Below the pieces are notes generated by a model that was given only the letters and a program-made list of their open reading frames with translations, ran no database searches and was not told the DNA's origin. 64,000 nucleotides of DNA. Source: Actinomycetota bacterium. Its GTDB lineage: Bacteria > Actinomycetota > Nitriliruptoria > Nitriliruptorales > Nitriliruptoraceae. Location: the NCBI GenBank assembly GCA_019347575.1, contig JAHWKY010000002.1, forward strand, positions 124,001 through 188,000. Reading direction: 5' to 3'. The position numbers and the translations under genes are program-made. This document shows, piece by piece, positions 33,598 to 42,040 of the stretch (position 1 is its first letter; each line of letters opens with the position of its first letter).

Positions 33598-34375
33598 GCT
33601 GCTCGGGGACCACGTCCACCGGGAGCGCCTCGTCCCCCTCACGTGCGAGCGCGTGCAGGCCGAACGTACGCTCGGGGCGCCGGCCGAGCACGGCCGGGAT
33701 CGTCAGCAGCAGGATCGCCAGGTCGGCACGCCACGACAGCGAGCGGATGTAGCGCAGGTCGGTCTCGACGTGCAGGTGCATCTCGCCCCGCTCGTCGCGC
33801 TCGGTGACCTGCCACAGGCCCGTGATGCCCGGCTTGACGGCGTGGCGGCGGTGCTGCCAGTCGTCGTAGCGCGCGACGACGCTGGCGAGCTCGGGGCGTG
33901 GACCCACCAGGCTGAGGTCGCCCCGGACGACGTTCCACAGCTGCGGGAGCTCGTCGAGGCTGAAGCGGCGGAGGAACCGACCGAGGGGGGTGTGGCGCGG
34001 ATCGTCGTCCGCCTTGTGCCGCTGCCGACGGTCGGGACCCGCGAAGGGCCGCTGACGCTGACGGCGGCTGTTGTGCATCGTGCGGAACTTCAGCATCTCG
34101 ATGGGCTCGCCGAGGTGGCCGATGCGCGACTGACGGAACAGGATCGGTCGCCCGAGTCGGACCAAGACGAGCAGGGCGACGGTCGCGATCACCGGCAGAG
34201 CCAGGAGCAGCAGCAACGCCGCGCCCACGCGATCGAGGACCGGCTTCACCCAGCGCTCGTAGCGTCCGCGCTGCCCGTGTCGGTCCGACGCTGCGTCCGC
34301 GGCGAGCGGACGCCCGTCGTGCCGGAGGTGCGTCAGGTCACGCCCCGCCAGCTCGGTCGTCGGTGCTGTGGTCAC
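33587..34375 (-). CDS. Initiating undecaprenyl-phosphate sugar phosphotransferase (WcaJ/RfbP type)
   Basis: This 262-residue polyprenol-phosphate hexose-1-phosphate transferase would load the first sugar on undecaprenyl phosphate, starting the repeat unit. A single re-entrant or membrane helix (about 47-70) precedes the catalytic domain with LKFRTMHNS, RRFSLDELPQLWNVVRGDLSLVGPRPEL and KPGITGLWQVTERDE. It lacks the N-terminal multi-helix region of full-length WcaJ, as in PglC/RfbP-core proteins. The start is GTG 34375 after AAGAGA. The tail overlaps the convergent SAF oxidoreductase by 11 bp. Confidence 0.92.
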   Translation of the reverse strand: MTTAPTTELAGRDLTHLRHDGRPLAADAASDRHGQRGRYERWVKPVLDRVGAALLLLLALPVIATVALLVLVRLGRPILFRQSRIGHLGEPIEMLKFRTMHNSRRQRQRPFAGPDRRQRHKADDDPRHTPLGRFLRRFSLDELPQLWNVVRGDLSLVGPRPELASVVARYDDWQHRRHAVKPGITGLWQVTERDERGEMHLHVETDLRYIRSLSWRADLAILLLTIPAVLGRRPERTFGLHALAREGDEALPVDVVPEQLSA

Positions 34376-34449
34376 TCTCTTACGCTCCGTTACCAGCTCG
34401 GGCCGAACGGCGCGTAGACTAACGCGCGTGGACCCCCGCCCTCCCTAGG

Positions 34450-34517
34450 CCGTTCGGTCGGCCGATCGGACGGTCAGGTCGTAGCCACCTGCGGCTAGGC
34501 CATCCGGGCGGCCATGG
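34450..34517. repeat. Cluster of palindromes between the initiating transferase and DUF4012 gene
   Basis: This short gap holds an imperfect 24-bp palindrome (34450-34473), an inverted repeat TAGCC-n6-GGCTA (34482-34497) and the 8-bp palindrome GCCATGGC (34510-34517). The middle one shares CCTGCGGCTA with the 39-bp repeat at 29164. A further 14-bp palindrome, CAAGTGAACACTTG, lies just before the next start. Confidence 0.55.
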
Positions 34518-34566
34518 CTAAGGCATGATGTCACATTCGCGCACCGTGAGCAAGTGAACACTTGAA

Positions 34567-36474
34567 GTGACCAGCACTGAGGGGGCGGAGAGCCGCCGCA
34601 CGCTGGCCCGACGCGCCGCGCTCGGGGCTGGCTTGCTGGTCGGGGTTTGGGTCGTGGCGACCGCCGTCGTCGTGGCGCTCGCGTGGGGGCGGATCGATGT
34701 CGCCGAGCGCGAGCTCGCCGAGGCCAGAGCGCACCTGGCCAGCGCGGACCTGCGCGCCGCCCGGGACGCGATCGGCAGCGCCGACGCCGCCCTGGCCGGC
34801 GCATCGCGCTGGTTGGGTCTGCCGACCACCCGTCTCGCCGTCGCCGTGCCGGGCATTGGCACCAGCATCGGGGTGTCGCGCGATCTCGCCACGGCCGTCC
34901 GGGACGTGACCACGACCGCGGCAGGAGCCCTCGACGCGCTGCTCGGTGACGACGACGGGGCCTCGTCGCTGCGTCCCCGCGACGGCCGCATACCCGTCGC
35001 AGCGATCGCCGAGCTCGAGCCCCCACTCGACCGTGCCGCCGACGCGTTGGCGCATGCCGTCACCGTGGCCAGGGAGGCCCCGACGGGGGGACTGGCGCGC
35101 CCCGTGGCGGATGCACGCGACCGCCTCCTGCGTGTGCTGCCGGACGCCGCTGTGCAGGCACGCAACGCCGCGCGGATCGCCGAGCACCTCCCGATCTTCC
35201 TCGGTGCGGGTGGATCGCGCCGGTACCTGTTGGCGGCGGCCAACCCCGCGGAGCAACGTGGAACCGGCGGCTACATCGGCGCCGTCGCCGTCGTGACCTT
35301 CACCGACGGCGAGTTCGAGCCGGGGGACTTCACGCCCACCTACGACCTCCCACCCGTGGACCCGGACGAGCTGCCTCCGCCGACGCCGGACCAGGAGCGC
35401 TACACGCCCTTCGGAGGGACGGCGTTCTGGCAGAACCTCAACCTCACACCCGACGCCCCGACCGCCGCCGAGGGCTTCGAGCGCCTGTGGGCGGCGACCC
35501 ACGACGAACCGGTCGACGGGACCATCATCGTCGATCCCTTCGCGCTCGAGACGCTGTTGGACCTCACGGGTCCGGTGACGGTGCCCGGGATCGACGAGAC
35601 GCTCGACGCCCAGAACGTCGTCTCGTTCGTGAGCAACGAGGCCTACGCGCGCTTCGACGAGCAGGATGTACGACAGCAGGTGCTGGGGTCCGCGGCCGCT
35701 GTCGCGCTCCGCTCCCTGCTGTCCGACCCGCCCGAGGACGCGCTGGTCCTGGCGCGCGATCTCGGGCAGCTCCTCGCCGACCGTCACCTCATCGTGCACG
35801 CAGCCGACCCCGACATCCAGGCTGTGTTCGAGGACGTGGGCATCGCCGGCCGCCTCCTCGATCCGGTCGGCGACTTCATCGCGGTCATCCTGAACAGCGC
35901 GACCGGGAGCAAGGTCGACTTCTGGGCGCGCCGCAACCTGACCTACGACGTCCGTCTCCTCGAGGATGGCGGCGCGGAGGGACACCTCGAGGTGACCATC
36001 ACCAACGACGCGCCTCCCCACGGTGTCCCTCGCGTCGTCGGCCCCAACGCGCCCGGCCTCGAGGCGGGCGACAACCTGCTGTTCGTCAGCACCTACTGCG
36101 CCACCTCGTGCAGCATCGAGGGGGGCCCAGCGTCGGTCAGCGGTCGCGACTCGCGTCTCAGTGCCGAGCTCGGCCACCCGGTGTGGGGCTCGTGGCACCT
36201 CATCCCCTCACGCGACGAGACGACCGTCTCCTACCGCTGGCGGACGGACGAGGCGTGGAGGGTGGAGGAGGGCCTGATCCGTTACCGGCTGACGTACCAG
36301 CACCAGCCGATGGTCCGGGGAACGAACGTTACTGTGCGTCTAGCGCTCCCTGAGTCATCCTCCGTAGTCGAACTGCCACGCAACGCAACGGTCGCTGACG
36401 GGGTGCTGACGTGGCAGGGCTTCCAACGTGGCGATGCGGTCCTCGAGGTCGCTCTGCGGCCGGACGGTTCGTGA
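34567..36474 (+). CDS. DUF4012-family exported membrane protein
   Basis: This 635-residue protein has one N-terminal membrane helix (about 17-40). A helical region follows (about 45-200), then a large extracytoplasmic domain (about 205-635) with YLLAAANPAEQRGTGGYIGAVAVVTF, the hallmark of DUF4012. Family members recur next to polysaccharide synthesis genes in Actinobacteria and resemble LytR-CpsA-Psr-type surroundings, but no enzymatic role is established. The GTG start at 34567 has a weak ribosome binding site. It is transcribed away from the initiating transferase, at the edge of the glycan locus. Confidence 0.85.
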   Translation: MTSTEGAESRRTLARRAALGAGLLVGVWVVATAVVVALAWGRIDVAERELAEARAHLASADLRAARDAIGSADAALAGASRWLGLPTTRLAVAVPGIGTSIGVSRDLATAVRDVTTTAAGALDALLGDDDGASSLRPRDGRIPVAAIAELEPPLDRAADALAHAVTVAREAPTGGLARPVADARDRLLRVLPDAAVQARNAARIAEHLPIFLGAGGSRRYLLAAANPAEQRGTGGYIGAVAVVTFTDGEFEPGDFTPTYDLPPVDPDELPPPTPDQERYTPFGGTAFWQNLNLTPDAPTAAEGFERLWAATHDEPVDGTIIVDPFALETLLDLTGPVTVPGIDETLDAQNVVSFVSNEAYARFDEQDVRQQVLGSAAAVALRSLLSDPPEDALVLARDLGQLLADRHLIVHAADPDIQAVFEDVGIAGRLLDPVGDFIAVILNSATGSKVDFWARRNLTYDVRLLEDGGAEGHLEVTITNDAPPHGVPRVVGPNAPGLEAGDNLLFVSTYCATSCSIEGGPASVSGRDSRLSAELGHPVWGSWHLIPSRDETTVSYRWRTDEAWRVEEGLIRYRLTYQHQPMVRGTNVTVRLALPESSSVVELPRNATVADGVLTWQGFQRGDAVLEVALRPDGS

Positions 36475-36558
36475 GAGTGGTCACCGGGGCCCGCAAGCGG
36501 TACCGTGTCGTCGATGTGGCCGTCGTGGCCGGGTCATCACGTTCCGGAGGTACGAACC

Positions 36559-36915
36559 GTGGGATCGCACTCGAGCGCCGTTCGCGCCACCCGCGCCGCG
36601 CTGGCCGCTGCCCTGCTGGCGCTGCTACTGGCGCTCGGGAGTGGCGTCGCGACCGCTCAGGAACTCGACGAGTGCTACCCGCTACCCCCCGAGGAGTGCG
36701 TTGAGGTCCAGGGCGAGCAGTTCAACCGCAACCCCGCGCCGGTGCCCGCCGCAGAACCCGCGATCGCCCCGCTCGACGTCGAGCGCACCCACCCGGTGAC
36801 CGGCTTCGACCTCGACACCGCCATCCTCGTGGCGATCGCAGCCGCGCTCGCTGCTGGCGGGCTGCTCACGGCATCGCGCCGCGTCGAGGCGCGTCAGCGG
36901 TCGACCGACAGCTGA
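36559..36915 (+). CDS. Small secreted protein with probable sortase signal (HPVTG)
   Basis: The 118-residue protein has a signal peptide (about 1-33, ending ATAQ) and a short acidic Cys/Pro-rich mature region (DECYPLPPEECVEVQGEQ). A C-terminal sorting-type tail follows: HPVTG at 78-82, a hydrophobic helix (about 86-105) and a basic end (SRRVEARQR). The tail resembles LPxTG signals with His in place of Leu. A sortase gene lies immediately downstream in convergent orientation, 20 bp away. GTG 36559 is supported by GGAGG at 36546-36550. Confidence 0.72.
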   Translation: MGSHSSAVRATRAALAAALLALLLALGSGVATAQELDECYPLPPEECVEVQGEQFNRNPAPVPAAEPAIAPLDVERTHPVTGFDLDTAILVAIAAALAAGGLLTASRRVEARQRSTDS

Positions 36916-36935
36916 GCGCCGGCGGGCCGCGGGTC

Positions 36936-37529
36936 TCAGGCCGCGCGTAGCTCGGCGAACACCACGAGCCGCTCGCTGGAACTGAACCGCGGGTTGCACG
37001 TCGTCAAAGTGAGCATCGGGGCACCCGTCTCGAGCGGATCGTCTCCCACCACCCACAACTCCGTCGGGGCGATCACGCGCTGCTCGAGCACGTCGTAGAC
37101 CCACTCGCGCCCCGCTCGATCGACGAGGTGCACCTCGTCGCCCGGCTGGAGCTGGTCGAGGTCGTAGAACGGCGCGCCGTAGGTCGTGCGGTGCCCACTG
37201 ATCCCCACGTTGCCCGGCTGTCCCGGCTCCGCCGTGCCCGGGTAGTGACCCGGACCCCGGCGCAGGTCAGGGACGCTGATGCCCTCGACGACGAGCAGCG
37301 TGTCGTCGTGCAGGACGCGCTCACCGTCGCGCTCGAACCACAGGGCAGCGAAGGCCTCCCCCGCCGAGACCGGCTCGATGACGGCATCCTCGGCCGCAAC
37401 CTCGACCTCCTCGCCCGGCAAAGCAGCGCCGATGTCGCCGTAGCGCAGCTCGAAGTCCTCGAGCAGCTCGTCCTGCGCCTGCTCGGCGCGGTAGTTGGTG
37501 AACACGAGCAGGTAGACGATGTAGAGCAA
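36936..37529 (-). CDS. Class E-like sortase
   Basis: This sortase is a cysteine transpeptidase that cleaves sorting signals and anchors proteins to the wall. The catalytic triad candidates are His113 in ISGHRTTYGAPF, Cys178 in LTLTTCNPRFSSSERLVV and Arg187. A membrane helix opens the protein. TTG 37529 is the first standard start codon, but the frame upstream keeps reading hydrophobic sequence (RVAAWTAAGVAVLT), so the true N-terminus may lie further upstream with a rare start codon. Its convergent neighbour looks like its substrate. Confidence 0.87.
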   Translation of the reverse strand: MLYIVYLLVFTNYRAEQAQDELLEDFELRYGDIGAALPGEEVEVAAEDAVIEPVSAGEAFAALWFERDGERVLHDDTLLVVEGISVPDLRRGPGHYPGTAEPGQPGNVGISGHRTTYGAPFYDLDQLQPGDEVHLVDRAGREWVYDVLEQRVIAPTELWVVGDDPLETGAPMLTLTTCNPRFSSSERLVVFAELRAA

Positions 37530-37670
37530 CGTGAGGACGGCGACGCCCGCCGCGGTCCACGCGGCGACGCGGAGGCCTCTGGCGACGGTGATGGGGAGCT
37601 CCGATCGGGTTGCCCGAAGGGTAACGAGCCGACCGCGTTCCGCGTTCCGAGGTTCGGATCGGCGCGCGCG

Positions 37671-38561
37671 TCAGAACCACCTGTCGAGCACGGTGTCGGG
37701 GTCCGCCCAGGCCACGCGGGGATCCCTGCGGAACCACGACCGCTGACGGCGTGCGTAGCGCCACGTCCGGGCGGCGATGGCCGCGACGAGCTCGTCCTGC
37801 GCGAGCTCGCCGGCCAGCACCGCGAACGCCTCGGCGTAGCCGATCGCCTGTCGTGCCGTCCGTGACAGCTCGCGCCCCCCGAGCTCCGCGGCCTCCTCGA
37901 GCAGACCGGCCGCGACCATGTCCTGCGCACGGTGTCGGATGCGCTGCTTGAGCGTGACGCTGTCGAGGTCGACCCCACGCACCTCGAGGCCCGCGTAGAC
38001 GCTGCGGTGCTCGTCCCAGCCGTCCGCGAACGACGAGAACGGCTCGCCGGTCAGCTCGATGACCTCGAGCGCGCGCACGCTGCGCCGGAGGTTCATCGGA
38101 TCGATCTTCGCAGCCGCGTCGGGATCCTCCGCGACCAGCTCCGCGTGTGCGCCGCGAGGGTCGTCCACGAAGCGCTCGTGGATGTGCGCGCGGACGTCGG
38201 GGTCGGTGGGAGGGAAACGGAGGTCGTCCACCACGGCGCGGAAGTACAGCCCGGAGCCACCGACCAGGAGCGGCAGGTGACCACGGTCGTGGATGGATCG
38301 GATCGCACGCCGCGCCTCGGTCTGGAACCACTTGACCGACGCGTCGTCCTCGGGTTCGAGCACGTCGATGAGGTGGTGCGCCACCTCGGCGCGCACGTCC
38401 GCGCTGGGCTTGGCCGTGCCGACGTCCATCCCCCGGTACACCGTGAACGCGTCGGCCGCCACGACCTCGATCGGGGTCGGGGCGCTGCGCGCCAGCGCGA
38501 CCGCCAGGCCGCTCTTGCCGGTCGCGGTCGGCCCCACCAGGGCGAGCACACGGTCGGTCAC
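37671..38561 (-). CDS. miaA: tRNA dimethylallyltransferase
   Basis: MiaA transfers a dimethylallyl group to A37 of tRNAs reading UNN codons, the step before MiaB. The 296-residue protein has the P-loop LALVGPTATGKSG at its N-terminus, AADAFTVYRGMDVGTAKP, HHLIDVLEPEDDASVKWF, VGGSGLYFRAVVD and the C-terminal RRQRSWFRRDPRV. GTG 38561 overlaps the upstream stop (GTGA). It is the last tRNA-modification gene of the minus-strand run from recA. Confidence 0.96.
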   Translation of the reverse strand: MTDRVLALVGPTATGKSGLAVALARSAPTPIEVVAADAFTVYRGMDVGTAKPSADVRAEVAHHLIDVLEPEDDASVKWFQTEARRAIRSIHDRGHLPLLVGGSGLYFRAVVDDLRFPPTDPDVRAHIHERFVDDPRGAHAELVAEDPDAAAKIDPMNLRRSVRALEVIELTGEPFSSFADGWDEHRSVYAGLEVRGVDLDSVTLKQRIRHRAQDMVAAGLLEEAAELGGRELSRTARQAIGYAEAFAVLAGELAQDELVAAIAARTWRYARRQRSWFRRDPRVAWADPDTVLDRWF

Positions 38562-39292
38562 GTCCACCACGCCACCACGCGCCCCAACCCGCGGGCATCG
38601 ATGTGGACGCACCCCTGCAGTTGCAGATCACGCTCGCAGGCGAGTGCGGCGGCGAGGCGGGGCAGCGGCCACGAGCGGGCGCCGACACGGCCCGCATCGG
38701 CGTCCGCACGTCGCAGGGCATCGAGGTCGCCTCGGCTCAGGGCGGTCACCACCTCGGCCTCCCACTCGCTCGCCCCGTGGACCACGTACCCCGGGCTGGC
38801 CGCGTGCAGGCAGGCGGAGAGGTCACCAGCCAGGAGGACGGCCGCGTCGGCCTCGGCGAGGCGCTCGAGCAGCGCCTCGGCATCGTCACCGGGCCCGACC
38901 TGCCGCACGACGGTCGGCACGGTGGCGTCGCTGGAGGCGAGCGCGTGGACCAGGACGCTGGCATCCACGTCGAGCGTGGCGAGCTGCGTCGAGGTGTGGT
39001 TCGCGTCCGGTGTTGTTGCGCCCCGCAGCGTCGAGGCGAGGTCAGGCGCGCCGGGCAGCTCGACGTCGAGTCCGGCGAGCCCGAACCCGCCTAAGGCCGT
39101 GCGGGGCGCGTCGGCGATCCCGGGCTCGCCAGGCGCGAGGACGATCACCGGGCCGCTACCGAGGACGCGCAACGCGTCGGCCGCCGCGGCCCGCAGGCGC
39201 GCGATGTCCGCGGCGATGTCGTGGGGGAGGTTGGGCGTCAGGGCCGGCAGCAGCAGCGGCGACGCCGACACCGTTGCGACGGCGCGCGGCAC
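38558..39292 (-). CDS. Conserved protein between miaB and miaA (Rv2728c-like, extradiol-dioxygenase-like fold)
   Basis: The 244-residue, Ala-rich protein occupies the position of Rv2728c in mycobacteria and shares its general pattern (SASPLLLPALTPN at the start, VIVLAPGEPG, VLVHALASSD, LLAGDLSACL). It resembles the subunit-B-like fold of class III extradiol dioxygenases and MEMO proteins, but the metal-binding histidines of true dioxygenases are not evident. The function is unknown. The start is uncertain; GTG 39292 is used. The stop overlaps miaA by 4 bp. Confidence 0.7.
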   Translation of the reverse strand: MPRAVATVSASPLLLPALTPNLPHDIAADIARLRAAAADALRVLGSGPVIVLAPGEPGIADAPRTALGGFGLAGLDVELPGAPDLASTLRGATTPDANHTSTQLATLDVDASVLVHALASSDATVPTVVRQVGPGDDAEALLERLAEADAAVLLAGDLSACLHAASPGYVVHGASEWEAEVVTALSRGDLDALRRADADAGRVGARSWPLPRLAAALACERDLQLQGCVHIDARGLGRVVAWWT

Positions 39293-39342
39293 GTTAGGAG
39301 GTCCGCGCGCAGCTGTGGTGCACCACGTTACGCACGACCCTC

Positions 39343-40821
39343 CTAGACGACGAGCGGCAGTGAGCGCCCCGACCCTGCCGCGACCGCGTTGGGGTCGCCG
39401 GGGGTCGGGGCGTGCTCGGTCAGCCGCCACTCCCCCGTCGCGCGCCAGGCCTCCTCGGTCGCCATGCCGGCGGGGGTGCGCCGGATCGAGGTCGGGACGG
39501 CGGCGATGGCGTAGTTCGTGTGCGCCTCGGTGATCGTCGCGTCCACGAGATCGCCCGGGGCGTAGCCCTTGCCAACGGGAAGGTGCACGAGGTGGTTGCC
39601 GCGGGTGCGCGCCGACAGCATCGTGGGGTCGGTCTTCGATGGGCACTCGACGAGGAGCTCGGGCGTGGCGCCGACCAAGCGCTCGTGCGCATCGGTGGAG
39701 TGGCGGCGGACCACCTCCTCGAGCAGGAGGTAGCGCTCGCGCACGACCTCGTCGGGAACGAACTCGTCGGTGAGCTCGGCCGCCGGTGTGCCGGGGCGGG
39801 GCGAGTACTGGAAGGTGTAGGCCTGGTCGAAGCCGACCTGCTCGACGACCGCGAGGGTCTGCTCGAAGTCGGCGTCGGTCTCGCCCGGGAAGCCAACGAT
39901 GATGTCGGTCGTGAGAGCCGCGCCGGGGAGCAGGTCGCGGGTGCGCTCGATCAGGTCGAGGTAGCGGCGCTGGCGGTAGCTGCGCCGCATGGCCCGCAGG
40001 ACCCGGTCCGATCCCGACTGCAGCGGCAGGTGCAGGTGCTCGCACACGTTGGGCGTCTCGGCCATGGCGTGGAGCACGTCCTCGGTGAAGTCGCGCGGGT
40101 GGGGGCTGGTGAAGCGCACCCGCTCGAGTCCGTCGACCGTGCCGAGCTCACGGAGCAGCTCGGCGAAGTGCGAGCGCCCGTCGAGGTCGCGGCCGTAGCT
40201 GTTGACGTTCTGGCCCAGCAGCGTGACCTCGAGCACGGTGTCGGCGACCAGGGCGCGCACCTCGGTGACGATGTCGCCGACGCGGCGGGACTGCTCGGGG
40301 CCGCGCAGCGAGGGCACGATGCAGAACGTGCAGGCGTTGTTGCAGCCCACGCTGATCGACACCCAGGCGTGGTGGCGCACCTCGCGCTTGGCGGGCAGCG
40401 CCGAGGGGAACACCTCGATGGCCTCGACCAGCTCGACGACCGGAACGGCCTGGCTGTCGGCCTGCGCCAGCAGGGTCGGCAGCTCCGCCAGGTTGTGGGT
40501 CCCGTAGACGACGTCGACCCACGGAGCGCGCTCGGCGATCGCCCCGCCGTCCTTCTGTGCCAGGCACCCGCCGACCGCGATGGTGAGGTCACGGCCCTCT
40601 CGGTGGCGGTCCTCCTTGGCCTTCTTCAGCCACCCCAGCGCCCCGTAGAGCTTGTTGTCGGCGTTCTCGCGGACGGCGCAGGTGTTGAGCAGCACGAGGT
40701 CGGCCGCGTGCTCGTCCCGAGCCGGCCGGTAGCCCAGCGTCTCGAGCAGGCCGGCGGCGCGCTCGGAGTCGTGGACGTTCATCTGGCACCCGTAGGTGCG
40801 GATGAAGTAGGAGCGTGACAT
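39343..40821 (-). CDS. miaB: tRNA-2-methylthio-N6-dimethylallyladenosine synthase
   Basis: MiaB is a radical SAM methylthiotransferase that adds the 2-methylthio group to i6A37 of tRNA. The 492-residue protein has the N-terminal UPF0004 cluster cysteines (Cys12 in [17 protein letters not shown] and VGGCLAQ), the radical SAM motif [17 protein letters not shown] and the C-terminal TRAM domain (ELLVECPS through [12 protein letters not shown]). It shares the minus-strand run with miaA, two steps of one modification pathway. Confidence 0.97.
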   Translation of the reverse strand: MSRSYFIRTYGCQMNVHDSERAAGLLETLGYRPARDEHAADLVLLNTCAVRENADNKLYGALGWLKKAKEDRHREGRDLTIAVGGCLAQKDGGAIAERAPWVDVVYGTHNLAELPTLLAQADSQAVPVVELVEAIEVFPSALPAKREVRHHAWVSISVGCNNACTFCIVPSLRGPEQSRRVGDIVTEVRALVADTVLEVTLLGQNVNSYGRDLDGRSHFAELLRELGTVDGLERVRFTSPHPRDFTEDVLHAMAETPNVCEHLHLPLQSGSDRVLRAMRRSYRQRRYLDLIERTRDLLPGAALTTDIIVGFPGETDADFEQTLAVVEQVGFDQAYTFQYSPRPGTPAAELTDEFVPDEVVRERYLLLEEVVRRHSTDAHERLVGATPELLVECPSKTDPTMLSARTRGNHLVHLPVGKGYAPGDLVDATITEAHTNYAIAAVPTSIRRTPAGMATEEAWRATGEWRLTEHAPTPGDPNAVAAGSGRSLPLVV

Positions 40822-40887
40822 GAGGCGGACAGGCTACAACCCGAGTGGGAGCAGTTCTCTGCGCCAGGCGCGGGCTTCCGCTCCCGC

Positions 40888-41187
40888 TCAGGGTCGGCCG
40901 CGGGGGACGTCCTCGGTGTGGGCGTGCTGGAGGTCGCGACGGCGTTGGTGGTGGTCGGGTTCGGACTCGACCGGACCACCCCGCCCGACCGCGAGGAGCA
41001 GCACCCCCGCGGTCCCCACGATCACCGCGGAGATGGTGTCGCCGGGGACGAGGAGGAAGAACACGAGCAGCGCCGCGAGCACGAAGTAGCCGATGGCGGT
41101 GCGGGTCGGTGAACGCCCGGCGAACAGCGAGCCGACGACGACGAGCCCGGGGATGCCGACCACGAGCCAGGCCTGCAGCACGTCCAC
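40888..41187 (-). CDS. Small membrane protein, unknown function
   Basis: The 99-residue protein has three hydrophobic segments (AWLVVGIPGLVVVGSLF, AIGYFVLAALLVFFLLVP and SAVIVGTAGVLLLAVG) and a His/Arg-rich cytoplasmic tail. The GTG at 41187 is preceded by GAGG with 6-nt spacing; the frame runs open to 41283. It lies between recX and miaB. Mycobacteria have small membrane proteins in the same interval, but I could not match this one to a family. Confidence 0.62.
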   Translation of the reverse strand: MDVLQAWLVVGIPGLVVVGSLFAGRSPTRTAIGYFVLAALLVFFLLVPGDTISAVIVGTAGVLLLAVGRGGPVESEPDHHQRRRDLQHAHTEDVPRGRP

Positions 41188-41290
41188 GCGGGTCCTCACC
41201 GTCCGGGTCCCGCGGAGGCTAGCTGAGCCGCGTCCGCTCGATCGATGTCTGGTTGACGCGGTATCCCGTGTCAACCACAGCATCGCTGCG

Positions 41291-42037
41291 CTAGCGCTCG
41301 GCGCTGCGCTGGCCCTCGCGATCGGTCCAGAGGGCGTCGCGAGCGACCTTGCGCGCCAGGGCCTCGGGGTACCCGCGGCGGGAGACGAACCCGACGAGGC
41401 GGCGGTAGGCCGCCTCGGGGTCGACGTTGCGGAGCCGCTCCGCGCGCTGCCTGGCGACCGCGAACGCCGCGGCCTCCTGGTCCTCGTCCTCCGCCTCGGC
41501 CACGGCCGCGTCGATCACGGCGTCGGGCAGGCCGCGCTTGGCGAGCGTCTGCCGCAGCCGCGACGGGCCGTGGCCCTTGCGTCGCCCCTCGCTGACCAGC
41601 GCGACAGCGAAGGCGGCGTCGTCGACGAGGCGTTCCTTGACGGCGCGCTCCATCGCGAGGTCGGCGACCACGCCGGTGAAGCCCTTGCGCTCCATCCCCT
41701 CGCGTAGGCGAGCCTCGGAGCGGGGCGTGTTCGCGGTGGCGCGGCGGGCGTAGGCCACCGCCTCGGCCACCTCGTCGCTGAGTTGTCGCCGCACGACGTC
41801 TTCGACGGGGCCTTCGGGCGCGGCATCCAGCGGTGTCTCGGTGATGCCGTCGGCGGGTGGGGGGGCCTCGGTGGCGAGGCGCACGGCTTCTGTCGCGCTG
41901 ACCGGGGCACGTCCGTCACCCGCCTCCTCGTCGCTGGGGCGGGGCGGCGGGGCGACGTGGATCGGCTCGCGTTCGATCCCGCGAGCCGCCAGCCACGCCT
42001 CCGCGTCACGGAACGGGGTCTCGGCGTCGCCCGGCAT
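41291..42037 (-). CDS. recX: RecX regulatory protein
   Basis: RecX binds and limits RecA filaments. The 248-residue protein has an N-terminal acidic, proline-rich extension (about 1-85) that is longer than usual. The conserved three-helix repeats follow: YARRATANTPRSEARLREGMERKGF, ERLVDDAAFAVALVSEGRRKGHGPSRLRQTLAKRG and VARQRAERLRNVDPEAAYRRLVGFVSRRGYP. It starts 3 bp after the recA stop, so recA and recX are almost certainly cotranscribed under the SOS promoter upstream of recA. Confidence 0.93.
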   Translation of the reverse strand: MPGDAETPFRDAEAWLAARGIEREPIHVAPPPRPSDEEAGDGRAPVSATEAVRLATEAPPPADGITETPLDAAPEGPVEDVVRRQLSDEVAEAVAYARRATANTPRSEARLREGMERKGFTGVVADLAMERAVKERLVDDAAFAVALVSEGRRKGHGPSRLRQTLAKRGLPDAVIDAAVAEAEDEDQEAAAFAVARQRAERLRNVDPEAAYRRLVGFVSRRGYPEALARKVARDALWTDREGQRSAER

Positions 42038-42040
42038 CGC

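Noticed and set aside
7624-36474. Mobile genetic island with integrase or IS borders
   Set aside because: No transposase, integrase, tRNA or flanking direct repeats could be seen at either edge.
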